From: Apostichopus californicus | Lineage: Eukaryota > Echinodermata > Holothuroidea > Aspidochirotida > Stichopodidae | DNA length: 23,482 bases | Assembly: GCA_020650975.1 (NCBI GenBank) | Contig: JAIPMN010012845.1 | Location: 1 to 23,482 of the forward strand | Reading direction: 5' to 3' | The notes under the pieces: model-generated | The model's database searches: none | The model's input: the letters and a program-made list of their open reading frames with translations, nothing else | Told to the model about the DNA's origin: nothing | Made by a program: the position numbers and the translations under genes | Shown here: piece after piece, positions 1 to 8,700 of the stretch | How the letters are laid out: each line of letters starts with the position of its first letter | How positions within the stretch are numbered: position 1 is the stretch's first letter

Positions 1-272
1 GACAACTGGTAGCTTCGAACAGATTGGAAATAGGGAAATAGGATAGAAATGAACTTTCTTGTTGGCTCTCCCTCGAAAAAAAGCTTTGTTGATATGCCAC
101 ACTGAAACTAAAGCCTAACTACGTAACTCTCCATTTCTAACAAGAACGACGTAAACTTATCTCGATATATTACAGATCTTACTCTGCTGTCAGCAGGTAT
201 CCTTAATTCTTAGCTGCCAAATTTATAGCCATGTTTCTGGGCTACAATACTTTTTATGGTTTAAATTATGCA

Positions 273-309
273 GGGGGAGGGGGAGGGAGGGGGAGGGGGA
301 GGGGGAGGG
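273..309 (+). repeat. G-rich minisatellite with strong G-quadruplex potential
   Basis: Seven runs of three to five G are separated by single A residues (runs at 273-277, 279-283, 285-287, 289-293, 295-299, 301-305, 307-309). Four or more G-runs with one-base loops is the most stable class of intramolecular G-quadruplex motif. The short open frame crossing it, with its poly-Gly translation, is an artefact of the repeat. Confidence 0.9.
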
Positions 310-390
310 AGAACTGTAATGGCAGGAGTTTTTCAGAGAGTTCACTCTCCTCACACATTGTCCAGGTATGAAAATTTCTATATTTTCCAG

Positions 391-537
391 TGTTCACATT
401 TAAACACAATGTTCACTTTTCCCACTATAGACATTTCAAAATGTGAACTGTTGCACAAGTGCTCACATTTTGATACATCGACTGTTGTACATATATTCAC
501 ATTTTAGCAATTATGTATATTCTCAATAGTGTTCACA
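391..537 (+). repeat. Degenerate tandem repeat built on the word TTCACATTT
   Basis: The word GTTCACATTT and close variants recur at about 392, 411, 461, 496 and 531, with an inverted copy (AAATGTGAAC) near 439-448. The clearest pair is a 34-bp unit at 447-480 and 481-514, both starting ACTGTTG and sharing TCACATTTT at the same offset. This is a decayed short tandem array with no coding content. Confidence 0.6.
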
Positions 538-1578
538 CACCTCAAGCTGTTTTATTTATTTTTTATTCTCTATTGACTTATAATGCAAGTTATACATATT
601 TGTAATAGCAATACACTGTAAAAACTTACCAAAACCTGTCAGTTTTAAGACAACTTTGCCATTATCAATAATTTACTTCTGGTTTCATATATATGATTAA
701 TCTTCTCTTCTCAGGGAGGAGAGATCTAATTAAATATTACAGTTAATTGTATTGTCCTTTAAAATTAGTTTGGCAGTGTTTAATACATGGCTGGTCAAAC
801 CAATGCTTGATTGAATCAATGAATCTTTCAAAATTAAAACCAATATATTCAGGATAACGATGTTTTTAATATTGTTTCGATCATAAATGTTACCTAACCT
901 TTTTTCTCAATATGCAAATGATTGAACTGGCACAGCATGCTGGATTTTTTCACTTAGTGAATTGAGCAATGAGCAATTAAACAAACAAGCAACTCATTAA
1001 TGATTCTATTCCAGTTTCAATATTTTAACACCCAGAATGAACTTTTTCATACTGATATTAAATCATGCAATATTGACTATATTTAATTAGCTGCAAAGTT
1101 CTGTGATTTTCAGTATTGCATAACTTCGAAATATCTATAAAAAGCTACTCAAAAAAGCTACTTTCAGTAAATATGGTATAAAATTGAAAAGACCTATCCT
1201 ATCCTATCCAACTCATTGAATAATAAAGCTGTAAATATTTATTTTTTTCATGTTGCCATCAATATAGCATTTTGTGTCAATTGTATCCTGTGAACATTGT
1301 TTATACCACATTCAAACACACTTGAAAATAACATTTGAACAACCTGAAATTAAACCTAATATGGGAAACCATTATTTCAAGTCAACTGTTCAAATAAAAT
1401 CCCTCCAAAAAAAAAAGAAATGACCATAAAAAAATATCTATATCAAAAAAATAATCCAAAAATTCACTTCCGACATGGCAAAAATCAAATGTTATGAGAA
1501 CTTTACATGTCGGTCACATGCAAACAAAACCCAACTATGTCTGTTATTGAAAAATCGCAGATCTGTGTAAAAAATTAG
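538..1578. other. AT-rich non-coding stretch
   Basis: No exon-like open frame, RNA gene or long inverted repeat was found. Small points only: a short run of TATCC units near 1193-1208 and A-rich tracts at 1406-1450. A good minus-strand splice donor (GTAAGT read leftward from 626) exists, but the sequence behind it is stop-rich in every frame unless a 24-bp microexon is assumed. Confidence 0.6.
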
Positions 1579-1626
1579 TTGGTATATCCACGGAGCTATA
1601 AATGAATAGCTCCGTGGTTATATCAA
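1579..1626. repeat. 48-bp near-perfect palindrome (MITE-like hairpin)
   Basis: The arms at 1579-1599 and 1606-1626 are reverse complements over 21 bases with two mismatches, around a 6-base spacer. The central 12 bp per arm (CCACGGAGCTAT and its complement) are perfect. The outer part is AT-rich, as in tiny miniature inverted-repeat transposons. An RNA copy would form a stable hairpin, but no promoter for one is visible. Confidence 0.75.
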
Positions 1627-1748
1627 AGCGATGAAAAAAGAACCTGCTCTCTTCTTGACAGAAATTATAGAAAACAAACTTCTCCTTCTTCAAAACTATT
1701 TTTCCCATGAAAACTAATTAACATGCATGATCCATAGCCCCCTTGACA

Positions 1749-1820
1749 GGACAGTTGCACTTAAAAATTTTCCCACAGTCTGGTTTCTAACAGCTGTCTG
1801 GAATTATGATGCAACTGTCC
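1749..1820. repeat. Small inverted repeat with perfect 11-bp arms
   Basis: GGACAGTTGCA at 1749-1759 is the exact reverse complement of TGCAACTGTCC at 1810-1820, with a 50-base centre holding further CAGTCTG/CAGCTGTCTG words. It may be a very short MITE remnant; no target-site duplication is evident. Confidence 0.5.
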
Positions 1821-1850
1821 CACAATGCAAATCTTCTTGCTTTGTCATCA

Positions 1851-1892
1851 TATATATATATATATATATAAAGAAAGAGAGAGAGAGAGAGA
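1851..1892 (+). repeat. Compound microsatellite (TA)10 and (GA)8
   Basis: An uninterrupted (TA)10 at 1851-1870 is followed, after a short A/G spacer, by (GA)8 at 1877-1892. It would be a polymorphic locus. Confidence 0.95.
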
Positions 1893-2101
1893 ATAGAATA
1901 GTAAATATGAAAAAGAGTGTACATGTAGACCTAGCACACTTGCCTAATCTTTCATGTTCTGGCTCTCACGGCCTTACTGGGCAGAACTTAATTACAAAAA
2001 GCCTCTACAAACTATCCTGCAGTTAGCTTTCAAAGAAACACGAGCACCCTTCGCCATATGCACTACCTTAATTAGATGAGACACCCTGTATGGACTTTGA
2101 G

Positions 2102-2161
2102 CAGGGACACGTTTCTCACACAGTCCCTGGTTTTATAATCACCCTGGGACAAGCTCCCAGG
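2102..2161. other. Two adjacent 7-bp stem-loops in a GC-richer patch
   Basis: CAGGGAC at 2102-2108 pairs with GTCCCTG at 2123-2129, and CCTGGGA at 2143-2149 pairs with TCCCAGG at 2155-2161 around a 5-base loop. The patch (about 2040-2280) is clearly less AT-rich than its surroundings. It may be part of an unrecognised repeat or an exonic or promoter region next to the exon candidate at 2277-2352. Confidence 0.5.
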
Positions 2162-2276
2162 CTCACCACCTTGCTTTGTCATGTAAATGAACCTCATGCC
2201 AGGCACACGCCAAGTTTCGCTTGACTGCCATGACTGAAAAAACTACTTTGTGTATACAGGCTAGAGCCACGCTTAC

Positions 2277-2352
2277 CATCTGCCAACAAATTTCTTTCAG
2301 CTTGTTTGTTCATGGGGAAAAGGATTCCGAGACCAACACGCAAAGCCGCCAT
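2277..2352 (-). CDS. Candidate first coding exon (unknown protein, begins MAALRVGLG)
   Basis: Read on the minus strand, an ATG at 2352 opens a frame of 25 codons plus one base that ends exactly at a strong splice donor (GTAAGC at 2276-2271). The peptide starts MAALRVGLGILFPMNKQ and ends RNLLAD. An in-frame TAA lies directly before the ATG, so this would be a true start rather than an internal exon. The block is richer in GC than its flanks, and a TATATAA word lies about 40 bases upstream. The N-terminus is hydrophobic with one Arg and no acid for 20 residues, which could suit a mitochondrial or membrane-targeted protein. I do not recognise the family. Later exons would lie at lower coordinates or off the left edge. 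One downstream possibility is 2167-2233, which has a TTTTTTCAG acceptor and a GTGAGC donor and stays in frame, but the intron would be only 43 bases. Confidence 0.35.
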
Positions 2353-2750
2353 TTATAGTGAGTTTTGAAAGAAACGGCAGTGTGTTATATATGAATAGAT
2401 CTGAAGACTGTATAGTTTGCTGAAACAATTTGAATTTTTTTTTTCTTTTTCTTTTCTTTTTTTCTGAAGGAAAAAAAATTCTGTTAGTGTAAGTTTTTCC
2501 CATATGGTGTGAAATTGACAGCCCATAGGTTAAGCATATTAAAACATCTTCAAAAAGGTGTACATACTAAGAAATACTTCAGATCTAGGTGATAAGGGAT
2601 CCAACTTTTAGTCATGGTAGGGAAGACAACTGTGAATTAGTTGTAGTCACTTTGAAAGAAGTTTGAGATAGATAAAAGGTGGGAAACTAAACATCTGCAA
2701 ACCTGCCCACATAGCGAGAGACCTTGTCACTATAACACCTCCAAGTTTAC

Positions 2751-2974
2751 CTGAAGACTCCCACATCAAATAAATTGACCAATTTGTACTCAATAAATGT
2801 GGGAAAGGGGTTGGAAGTATATACAGGCAATGATTTAGCTTTCAAATTTGGTGTGGCAGTTCTTTCAGTTTGACTCTTATTTGTACTCTGGTTCTTGCGT
2901 ATCTTTCCACTCGTTATAGCAATTGGACAAGTTTGAGTAGCATTTTGTGATGCGAAACTGGATACATTATATCC
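2751..2974 (-). CDS. Candidate internal exon, unknown protein
   Basis: On the minus strand this 224-bp block is open in one frame (74 codons plus two bases). It starts after a TATATACAG acceptor preceded by a TG-rich tract and ends at a good donor (CAG then GTAAAC). The translation is Ser/Thr/Asn-rich in its first two thirds and ends in a more structured-looking stretch, NPFPTFIEYKLVNLFDVGVF. No family is recognised. An open run this long is only moderately unlikely by chance in AT-rich DNA, and its end phase does not join to the ATG exon at 2277-2352. Confidence 0.25.
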
Positions 2975-2982
2975 CTGTATAT

Positions 2983-2999
2983 ACACACACACACACACA
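2983..2999 (+). repeat. (AC)8.5 microsatellite
   Basis: Perfect dinucleotide run. Read on the minus strand it is the TG-rich tract just upstream of the possible splice acceptor for 2751-2974. Confidence 0.95.
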
Positions 3000-3000
3000 T

Positions 3001-4373
3001 GGAGAAACTAAATTCTGGATACAAAGTTTAGTTGACTGTCTAACTACTGTACAACGATTTGAGACCATTCGAGACTACGGTTTTTATGTACTAATTACCA
3101 GAATGAAGCATGAGGGACATAATCCCAACTTATGAGACTTAACTTCTTCATCATTTCAGGTTGCGGTTAATTAGCCAAGATAACGAAACCACATCGCTAA
3201 AGTATTCAAGTGTTCAGAGTATGATATAAATCAACAGCGCCCAAAATTTCGGCACTGAATTAACAATTAACTAAAGTCAATCTTAGGCTAGGAGTGCCAA
3301 AATGATTAATCCAACCCTGACTTAATACATTTCTAAGTTAGTTATTGAGGGCCTGAGGGATGTGAGTAAATATTGCTATGGTTTGGGCAGAATGATAGTA
3401 CAAAAGTACAAAAGTTTTTTGTTTTTTTTCTCGTTCCCTTTCTTCTTCCGTTTCTTTCTGTTTGGTTTTTCAAAATGGTCAACTGACTTTATAAACAACA
3501 TTTCTTTTTCTATCATATTGTCCATCATTCATTTTACTTACTAATATTGTAATCTCGTTTAACAATTATCTGTACATTTGACGTTTGTTAAACAAGTGAG
3601 ACAAAAACATTTGAATTGAATTATTCGTAAAATAGAACGATTGATGCAACGATCCTTTTCTATATAATGTACACTTCAATTCTAAACGACGACTGTTTTT
3701 ATATTTAATATCACAGAAGCTTATAACCTTTGCAGGTGGATACTGAGACTCCCCTTGAATGCACCCACCGAGGTTACTGTCATCACCGATCAATTACGGA
3801 TATATAAGTGTTTTAGCCTGGTTATATGACTAGAAAATTATTATGATACATGTTATAATTGTACAAACATAGATATGAGCTATGAGACATGAGATATGAG
3901 ACAGACTAGATAAACTATTGATCATGTGACCGACGACATCCGATGATGTCAGAGCAGCTGCTAATTTCAGTACAATCAGAGAGAGCAAGATTGACAAGAT
4001 GTACATAAATGTAAAACTATTAGAGTTTACTACGGTAAAACCTCAGTCAAAATGTATGATTTTTTTTTTTTTTGCTTTCTTCCAAACTGTGCCACTGGCT
4101 GGTTATGAGCCTCAAGGGTTTCTATTAGTTTCAGTATGATTCATATATATGTATGGAAAGTAGGTTAGGCTCGGTATGAAGTGTGACTGGTAATTATTTA
4201 AATGCATCCTTATGGGGAGTGAGTTTTATCCTTTTTGTTCATCAAAATTTACTCAAATCGCTGCCAAAGATCTACAAATTACTTTAAAAATAGTGATGTT
4301 AATGCTGACCATTGGATCTTGCATAGGTTGATAAATTCCTGTCCTAAGTACAGTATGTATGCTACAAACCTTA
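3001..4373. other. AT-rich non-coding stretch with isolated splice-like signals
   Basis: No convincing gene. A strong plus-strand acceptor (CTTCATCATTTCAG ending at 3160) is followed by about 22 open codons to a TAA, and a TTTGCAG acceptor ending near 3735 is followed by about 23 open codons. Either could be a terminal exon, but neither has a recognisable product or a polyadenylation signal close behind. A small ATGAGAC/ATATGAG direct repeat sits near 3872-3903, and there is a poly-T run near 4060-4072. Confidence 0.5.
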
Positions 4374-4530
4374 CATTACGCAGAATTTGCCTATAAGAAA
4401 ATCCGTCCTAGACACCCCACTTTTTTCCGTAAAAAGTAAATGAGTCATTGGCCGGGTAGGGTACCCCAGTTTTTACAGAAAAAGTGGGGTATCTAGGGCA
4501 GATTTTCTTATAGGCAAGATCTGCATAATG
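4374..4530. mobile_element. 157-bp fold-back MITE
   Basis: The two halves are reverse complements over more than 50 bases each. The left arm runs from CATTACGCAGA through GCCTATAAGAAAATC to the CCCACTTTTT tract, and the right arm runs from AAAAAGTGGGG to TCTGCATAATG, with about five scattered mismatches in the outer 46 bases. The arms meet at a short GC-richer loop near 4441-4465. It encodes nothing, as expected of a non-autonomous DNA transposon derivative. No unambiguous target-site duplication flanks it, so the superfamily is not assignable. Its right end abuts the direct repeat of the next element. Confidence 0.8.
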
Positions 4531-4937
4531 AGTGTCTTAATCAAGCACAGTTGATTAAAGGGTGTGAAGACTCGCGCAAAAAGAAACGCCTAATGCCGGT
4601 AATCTGACCTAGTTTCGAATGAGGTGTAACAGAAGTGTTAGACACCACCATCGATCCCAGAAAATACACATACAGCTTGCTACCGTCGGTAATTAGACAC
4701 TAGTGTACAGTCAGTATGATACAGCTGCGGTCAATACCCACAGCACAGTGTATAAACGATACAGCGACAGACATCTCAGGTCCAGCTAAAGATAACAAGG
4801 TATCACGTTTCATTACTGTCTGCATTTTGCAAAACGTCACTCGCAAGCAACAGAAAGTTAACTTTTTCAGATGGCCGCACACGGTTTGGGGCGAGTCTTC
4901 AATGCCTTTAATGAGTGTGTTAATCAAGCACAGTTGA
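4529..4937. mobile_element. Inverted-repeat element (4555-4911) flanked by 26-bp direct repeats
   Basis: The internal segment 4555-4911 starts TTAAAGG and, at its right end, carries the inverse CCTTTAA. The terminal inverted repeats extend about 22 bases (GAAGACTCGC at 4566-4575, GCGAGTCTTC at 4891-4900) with three mismatches. It is bracketed by TGAGTGTCTTAATCAAGC (from 4529) and TGAGTGTGTTAATCAAGC (from 4912), direct copies 26 bases long with one mismatch. The interior (about 4580-4890) is GC-richer than the window and has overlapping short open frames on both strands, which look incidental. Either this is a TIR element with an unusually long target duplication, or the direct repeats belong to the element. 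Confidence 0.7.
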
Positions 4938-4942
4938 TAAAG

Positions 4943-5488
4943 ATTTGTATCTTGTCCTTTCTTTGGGGATACCGATAGACATCAATAAGTAGCTAGAAAC
5001 TTTGCCATTCTAATTACCAAGTTATGTTTTAGCTAAATTTTGCTTACCTGGTACCTATAAGCAATTATCGAATATATTGTTTGATTATGTTGATTATGAC
5101 AATGTTTGACCTTGTTCAAATATAATTCTTGGTTAATATCAAAGTGCACAAGCCTCCTCATTCAATGAAACCAAAAGGTTTGAACTATTCAATTGTTTAA
5201 ATATGAAGCCCAAATAATCTCTGAAAGAAGCAGCTGTCACATTATGTAAACAAGACTAATCCTTCATTCAAAGCAAATGAAGAAGAAGAAAGACCTTACA
5301 CTTTGGTTGAATGAATCACGTGTTGGATGTTGATGAGAACTGTGTACGGTCTTTCGATCAACAGGCTTTGTAAAGAAACAAAGTAAACTAACATCAAAGT
5401 CGAAACAGAAAGATGCTCGATGCGGCAACCAACAAACATCAAGTTCTCTGTTCTCATTACCATCCATGTTAACGAACTGTTAAATATC
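4943..5488. other. Non-coding stretch, nothing firm
   Basis: A good minus-strand donor (CAG then GTAAGC, near 5042-5050) follows about 38 open codons starting with an ATG, and a 67-codon minus frame lies at 5264-5467. Neither has recognisable features. No repeats of note. Confidence 0.5.
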
Positions 5489-5494
5489 TTTATT
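5489..5494 (-). promoter_or_regulatory. Possible polyadenylation signal AATAAA
   Basis: TTTATT on the plus strand reads AATAAA on the minus strand, about 300 bases downstream of the stop codon of the 5787-5984 frame. The hexamer is common by chance in AT-rich DNA, so this counts only if that frame is a real last exon. Confidence 0.2.
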
Positions 5495-5786
5495 GTTTAA
5501 TAGCTGAATTTGATCATTTTTCAATGACTTTTTGTTTCAAAAACTATATTATTATTGTAGTTTATCAGCTGGGCTAGTCAGGGTTTCATTTCCAACGGTG
5601 AGGTCAAATTTAGAAGGAAGTTTTTGAATCATTTCCATTTTTCGCTTTTCTCATGTGATTAGTACTACTTTGCAAAAGGTATATACTTTGCGACCCTTCA
5701 CAATACCATATCGTTATCCTTGTTTTACTGTATGGTAATATTGTAATATTGTTGTTCTGGTTATATTGTTGTCGTTTTTTAATCAC

Positions 5787-5984
5787 TCATATCAGCTGTA
5801 TGTCCTCTTTGGCCATTTCCAGAATGGACCATAAATTAGAGACCAAACCCCACTTCTCCTTCCAAGTTTTTTGTATGGAAGTCGCCTCATAAGCTACGAG
5901 TTTGTTGACATAACACGCACAGTCATCAATACCTGCAGTTTTATCATTTAAGTCATCCTTAGACCACCTAGATATCATTTCTTC
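5787..5984 (-). CDS. Candidate terminal exon, Trp/Lys-rich short protein segment
   Basis: The minus-strand frame of 63 codons from ATG to TGA has a balanced, protein-like composition. It begins MISRWSKDDLNDK, continues through YVNKLVAYEATS and ends KEKWGLV...AKEDIQLI. A T-rich tract followed by GTAAG just upstream could be a splice acceptor, and a TAA lies two codons before the ATG. The pattern of hydrophobics, EA, then two Trp in a W-x3-WG arrangement recalls the small ciliary family around human C20orf85 (Pfam LLC1), but that is from memory and weak. It could equally be a retro-copy fragment or chance. Confidence 0.25.
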   Translation of the reverse strand, partial: EEMISRWSKDDLNDKTAGIDDCACYVNKLVAYEATSIQKTWKEKWGLVSNLWSILEMAKEDIQLI

Positions 5985-6994
5985 TTACAAAAAAAACTTT
6001 GCCTTTTCCTCTTAGAGAAAAAACAAAATGTTACTCATCAAATTAAAGGAACCCTCTTAATGTTTTGCATTAAACGTATTTGCTTTAATAAATTAAAAAG
6101 CAATCAATGATTTTATTCGATTCTATTAATTTAGTCTATTCAACTGTAATTTTCCAATAATGAGATTAAAGGATAACGTTTAGGCAAGAAATAATGTTGA
6201 TGTGTTGTATACTGTTAAAAAATAATGTTCATCCGTCCACGTTGCACTTTGATGCCACTTTTAACTTTTGGGAAATGACACTATAAACAACATCTCAGGC
6301 TCATCAAGTAAAATGACTGGACTACTAAGTCTAATACACTGAACATTAGTTAAGTTCCTCTGATGCAACACAAAACTTGATAGAAATGAAACAAAAGCTT
6401 TAGAAGCCTCAAATAACATATTTCAAAATATTTACAAAGACAAAAGGAATCCCAATGCCATCCATGAGAACTATGTTGTTTACATTAAGAACCACCGAAT
6501 AATGTCTGAGTTATTAGAACAAACAAGACCACTGATTAACATACATATTTAAGCCTTCACCACTATAGGACCTGACGTCATCATTACTTTAGCCTTAAAG
6601 TAGCATTCTAGAGGTCAAGCATATTTCAAAAAAGGTGAATATCTTGCAAACCGGAATAGCTATAGAAACTTTATAATCACCCCTAATTTTTTTTTTTTTT
6701 TTTTTAGAACTGTGACATACCAAGACAAACATGCCTATTATCATTCTTTACAGTAGCAAGTTTAAACTTTTTCCATTCTTGCCATATATTTATGATTACT
6801 ATCTTGAAAAAAAACTTTCTTAACGACCACAAGAATGACAATCCCAGTTGTATGATCATTAATCACTTCCCTATTAGCTTTCATATAGTGCAGAAAAAGA
6901 GCTCTATAAGGGTACATCTGAGTTTGATTGGTAAGGTAACGATCTCTTGAAGTATCAATCGCTCCCTGTGGTAAAATTTGCTGAGCAAACTTAC
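5985..6994. other. AT-rich non-coding stretch
   Basis: No gene visible. It contains a CRE octamer (6573-6580), a poly-T run near 6689-6706, and a plus-strand donor GTAAGG at about 6932 following a short open segment. No large repeats were found. Confidence 0.5.
6573..6580. promoter_or_regulatory. Consensus CRE octamer TGACGTCA
   Basis: The palindromic octamer TGACGTCA is the full consensus site for CREB/ATF bZIP factors. It contains a CpG in a CpG-poor neighbourhood. Without a nearby mapped promoter its function is unknown. Confidence 0.4.
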
Positions 6995-7045
6995 ACTGAG
7001 AATTTCGATGTCGACTCTCATTATAAATGAATTTAAAGGAAGTTT
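6995..7045 (-). CDS. Weak candidate exon, 17 codons
   Basis: On the minus strand a pyrimidine-rich tract ending TTGTACTAG is followed by 51 bases that stay open in two frames and end at a strong GTAAGT donor. The phase-0 translation would begin KLPLNSFIMRVD. There is no recognisable similarity, and the joint with the 5787-5984 candidate would create an early stop, so both cannot be consecutive exons. Confidence 0.15.
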
Positions 7046-7382
7046 CTAGTACAATTGAAAGAAACTGTCAACAATTGAGGAGGGAAATTTTGTAAAACGT
7101 AGACTACATTTTACATAACTCGCCCCCCCCCCTTCCACCCCCTACCATTTTTGAATATTTGAAAAGTAAACATTGAAGAAAGACTGGTTTCCTTTTCAAA
7201 AGATCCAGGGACAGCTTTGCCAACTTTTAAGGTTATTTCCAAGAATCTAGTCTGGCTATTTCGGTTGTAAAAAAAAAAATAGGTCTTCAATGTAATGCCA
7301 GGGTTTGCACAGTGTAACTGTGCCAATCGATTTATTTATGCCATGATATCTCCCGAACTACAAAACGCTACAATGCAAACAA

Positions 7383-7720
7383 ATGCTTAGTTACACAAGT
7401 GGCCACCTGTTCCATCGAATAGGTTCATTTATTAAAAGTTCCATGAACTTCAGTACTCCAAAGTTTAATATTACACCCTTCTTAAGTATTCACTTTACAA
7501 GAATGAAGGGGTATATCTCATTCGTAAAGGATAGTCATGAAGAGAATCGCAGAGAAAGGAACCAGAAAGTCACACAGCTTTTCCCCCTTCTGTTACTGTT
7601 ACTTGTCATTTAGCCCCTAAAGAAGATCCTGCTCGGATCGAAACATCAGACCAACTTATTTTAACACAATCTCTTACACAGGCACTCTAGTGGATAAACA
7701 GTTTGCTAATAGTTTCATTT
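7383..7720 (+). mobile_element. Retroelement-like tail with GAAAC hairpin
   Basis: A plus-strand frame (7383-7613) is followed by CCTAAAGAAGATCC, a 5-base loop, GGATC and GAAAC (stem 7625-7629 with 7635-7639, GAAAC at 7640-7644). This CTGAAGAAG-stem-GAAAC arrangement is one I associate with 3' regions of Penelope-like or related retroelements in marine invertebrates. It also resembles half of a hammerhead ribozyme core (CUGANGA, stem II, GAAA). The following sequence (GGCACTCTAGTGGATAAAC, 7681-7699) may belong to the same repeat. No reverse transcriptase motifs are present, so at most this is a truncated copy. Confidence 0.35.
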
Positions 7721-7799
7721 TATTTTGATATAGCTTTTTAACTTGATATGCCCCTTGCCACATTTGAATATAAGATCTGTAATGTAACACTACTTCACA

Positions 7800-8625
7800 C
7801 AACATCATTGTTGACTTTTGAGTGAACGACAAGGTTCATGCAGCAATGTCTGCAGTTCATCCACAATTTAACCTTTGGGGTGACGACCATGTTTATCATT
7901 TTTTCCCCCGTCTTTTAACAAATATTCACCTCAAGTGACCTTTGACCTTCACAGCTACAAGTTCTTGTACTCACTGATGTGGATCTACTTTACTAGGTAC
8001 TGAGTTCATCCAAACTTGCATAATTTGAATATCTATCAAGTTTTTCATCAAAACATTTTCAGCACTTGAACTCTACGGACCTGAAAACACCTTTTTACCT
8101 TCATAGAAAATGACAGGGATCTTGTAAACACAAACATGGACCTATTATACACACTACATAACAGTTCATTCCAGCTTTCATTCATCTTGGAATTGTACGA
8201 ATTTACTAGGTTTTCTTAGACTTTGAATTTTACCGACCTAAAATGGCCTTTGATCTCTGCAAATACAGATTCTTGTACTAAGGTGGATGGACAATATCAA
8301 AGCAAGAAGTTCATTAAAGCTGTACCTTTCAAGGTATCATGTTTACAAGGCTTTCAAACTTTGACCGCTGTTGACCCTTCCTTTCTACCACAACAATATA
8401 AACAAAAAAACATAACAAAACAACAATAAGGATCTTGACTTCACAATGTTGAACCCAAATAAAAAAAGTACAAGGTTCATGCTAGTGTTACTATTGGGGT
8501 TCTCTTTTAACATGGGTGACAGACATTTGACCTGAAATGATCTTTGACCTCTACAGAAAACAACAGAGTACTTGACCTCACTATTCGGTGGATCCAAGTA
8601 TCCTATAATATTATGTACGATGTTA
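7800..8625 (+). repeat. Diverged tandem array of about 150-bp monomers (GACCTTTGACCT type)
   Basis: A motif of the form GACCT-gaaa-TGACCTTTGACCTCTACAG recurs at about 7936, 8087, 8244, 8385 and 8538, giving a period near 150 bases. Accompanying words recur at the same offsets: TTCTTGTACT, GGTGGATC, AAGTTCATCCAAAC-like and GTTTACAAG. A further fragment with CTGTACCTTTAAGGTAT and GTTTACAAG lies near 9108-9137, beyond the SINE, so the SINE probably landed inside or at the edge of the array. Open frames inside the array are incidental. Confidence 0.65.
7936..7948 (-). promoter_or_regulatory. Perfect DR1 nuclear-receptor motif
   Basis: TGACCTTTGACCT is, on the minus strand, AGGTCA-A-AGGTCA, the exact direct-repeat-1 consensus bound by RXR heterodimers, HNF4 and COUP-TF. 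Other monomers of the array carry one- or two-mismatch versions (8244-8256, 8538-8550). Regulatory function is inference. Confidence 0.45.
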
Positions 8626-8700
8626 ACCTACCACATGCTCCTTAAATGTATGCTGTATTGGCCCCAAATATGCTAGATATTTAAATAGATATATAGATAG

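Noticed and set aside
268-507. Open frame with a poly-Gly start
   Set aside because: It is a translation of the G-rich minisatellite and the degenerate TTCACATTT repeat.
391-537. CRISPR-like spaced repeats
   Set aside because: Repeats are short, degenerate and irregularly spaced, and the context is eukaryotic with no cas genes.
4374-4530. Bacterial-style transcription terminator hairpin
   Set aside because: The inverted repeat is far too long and symmetrical, and it has the look of a fold-back transposable element in a eukaryotic genome.
4716-4937. Overlapping 73-75 codon frames on both strands
   Set aside because: They lie inside the inverted-repeat element, include its terminal repeat and have no conserved domain.
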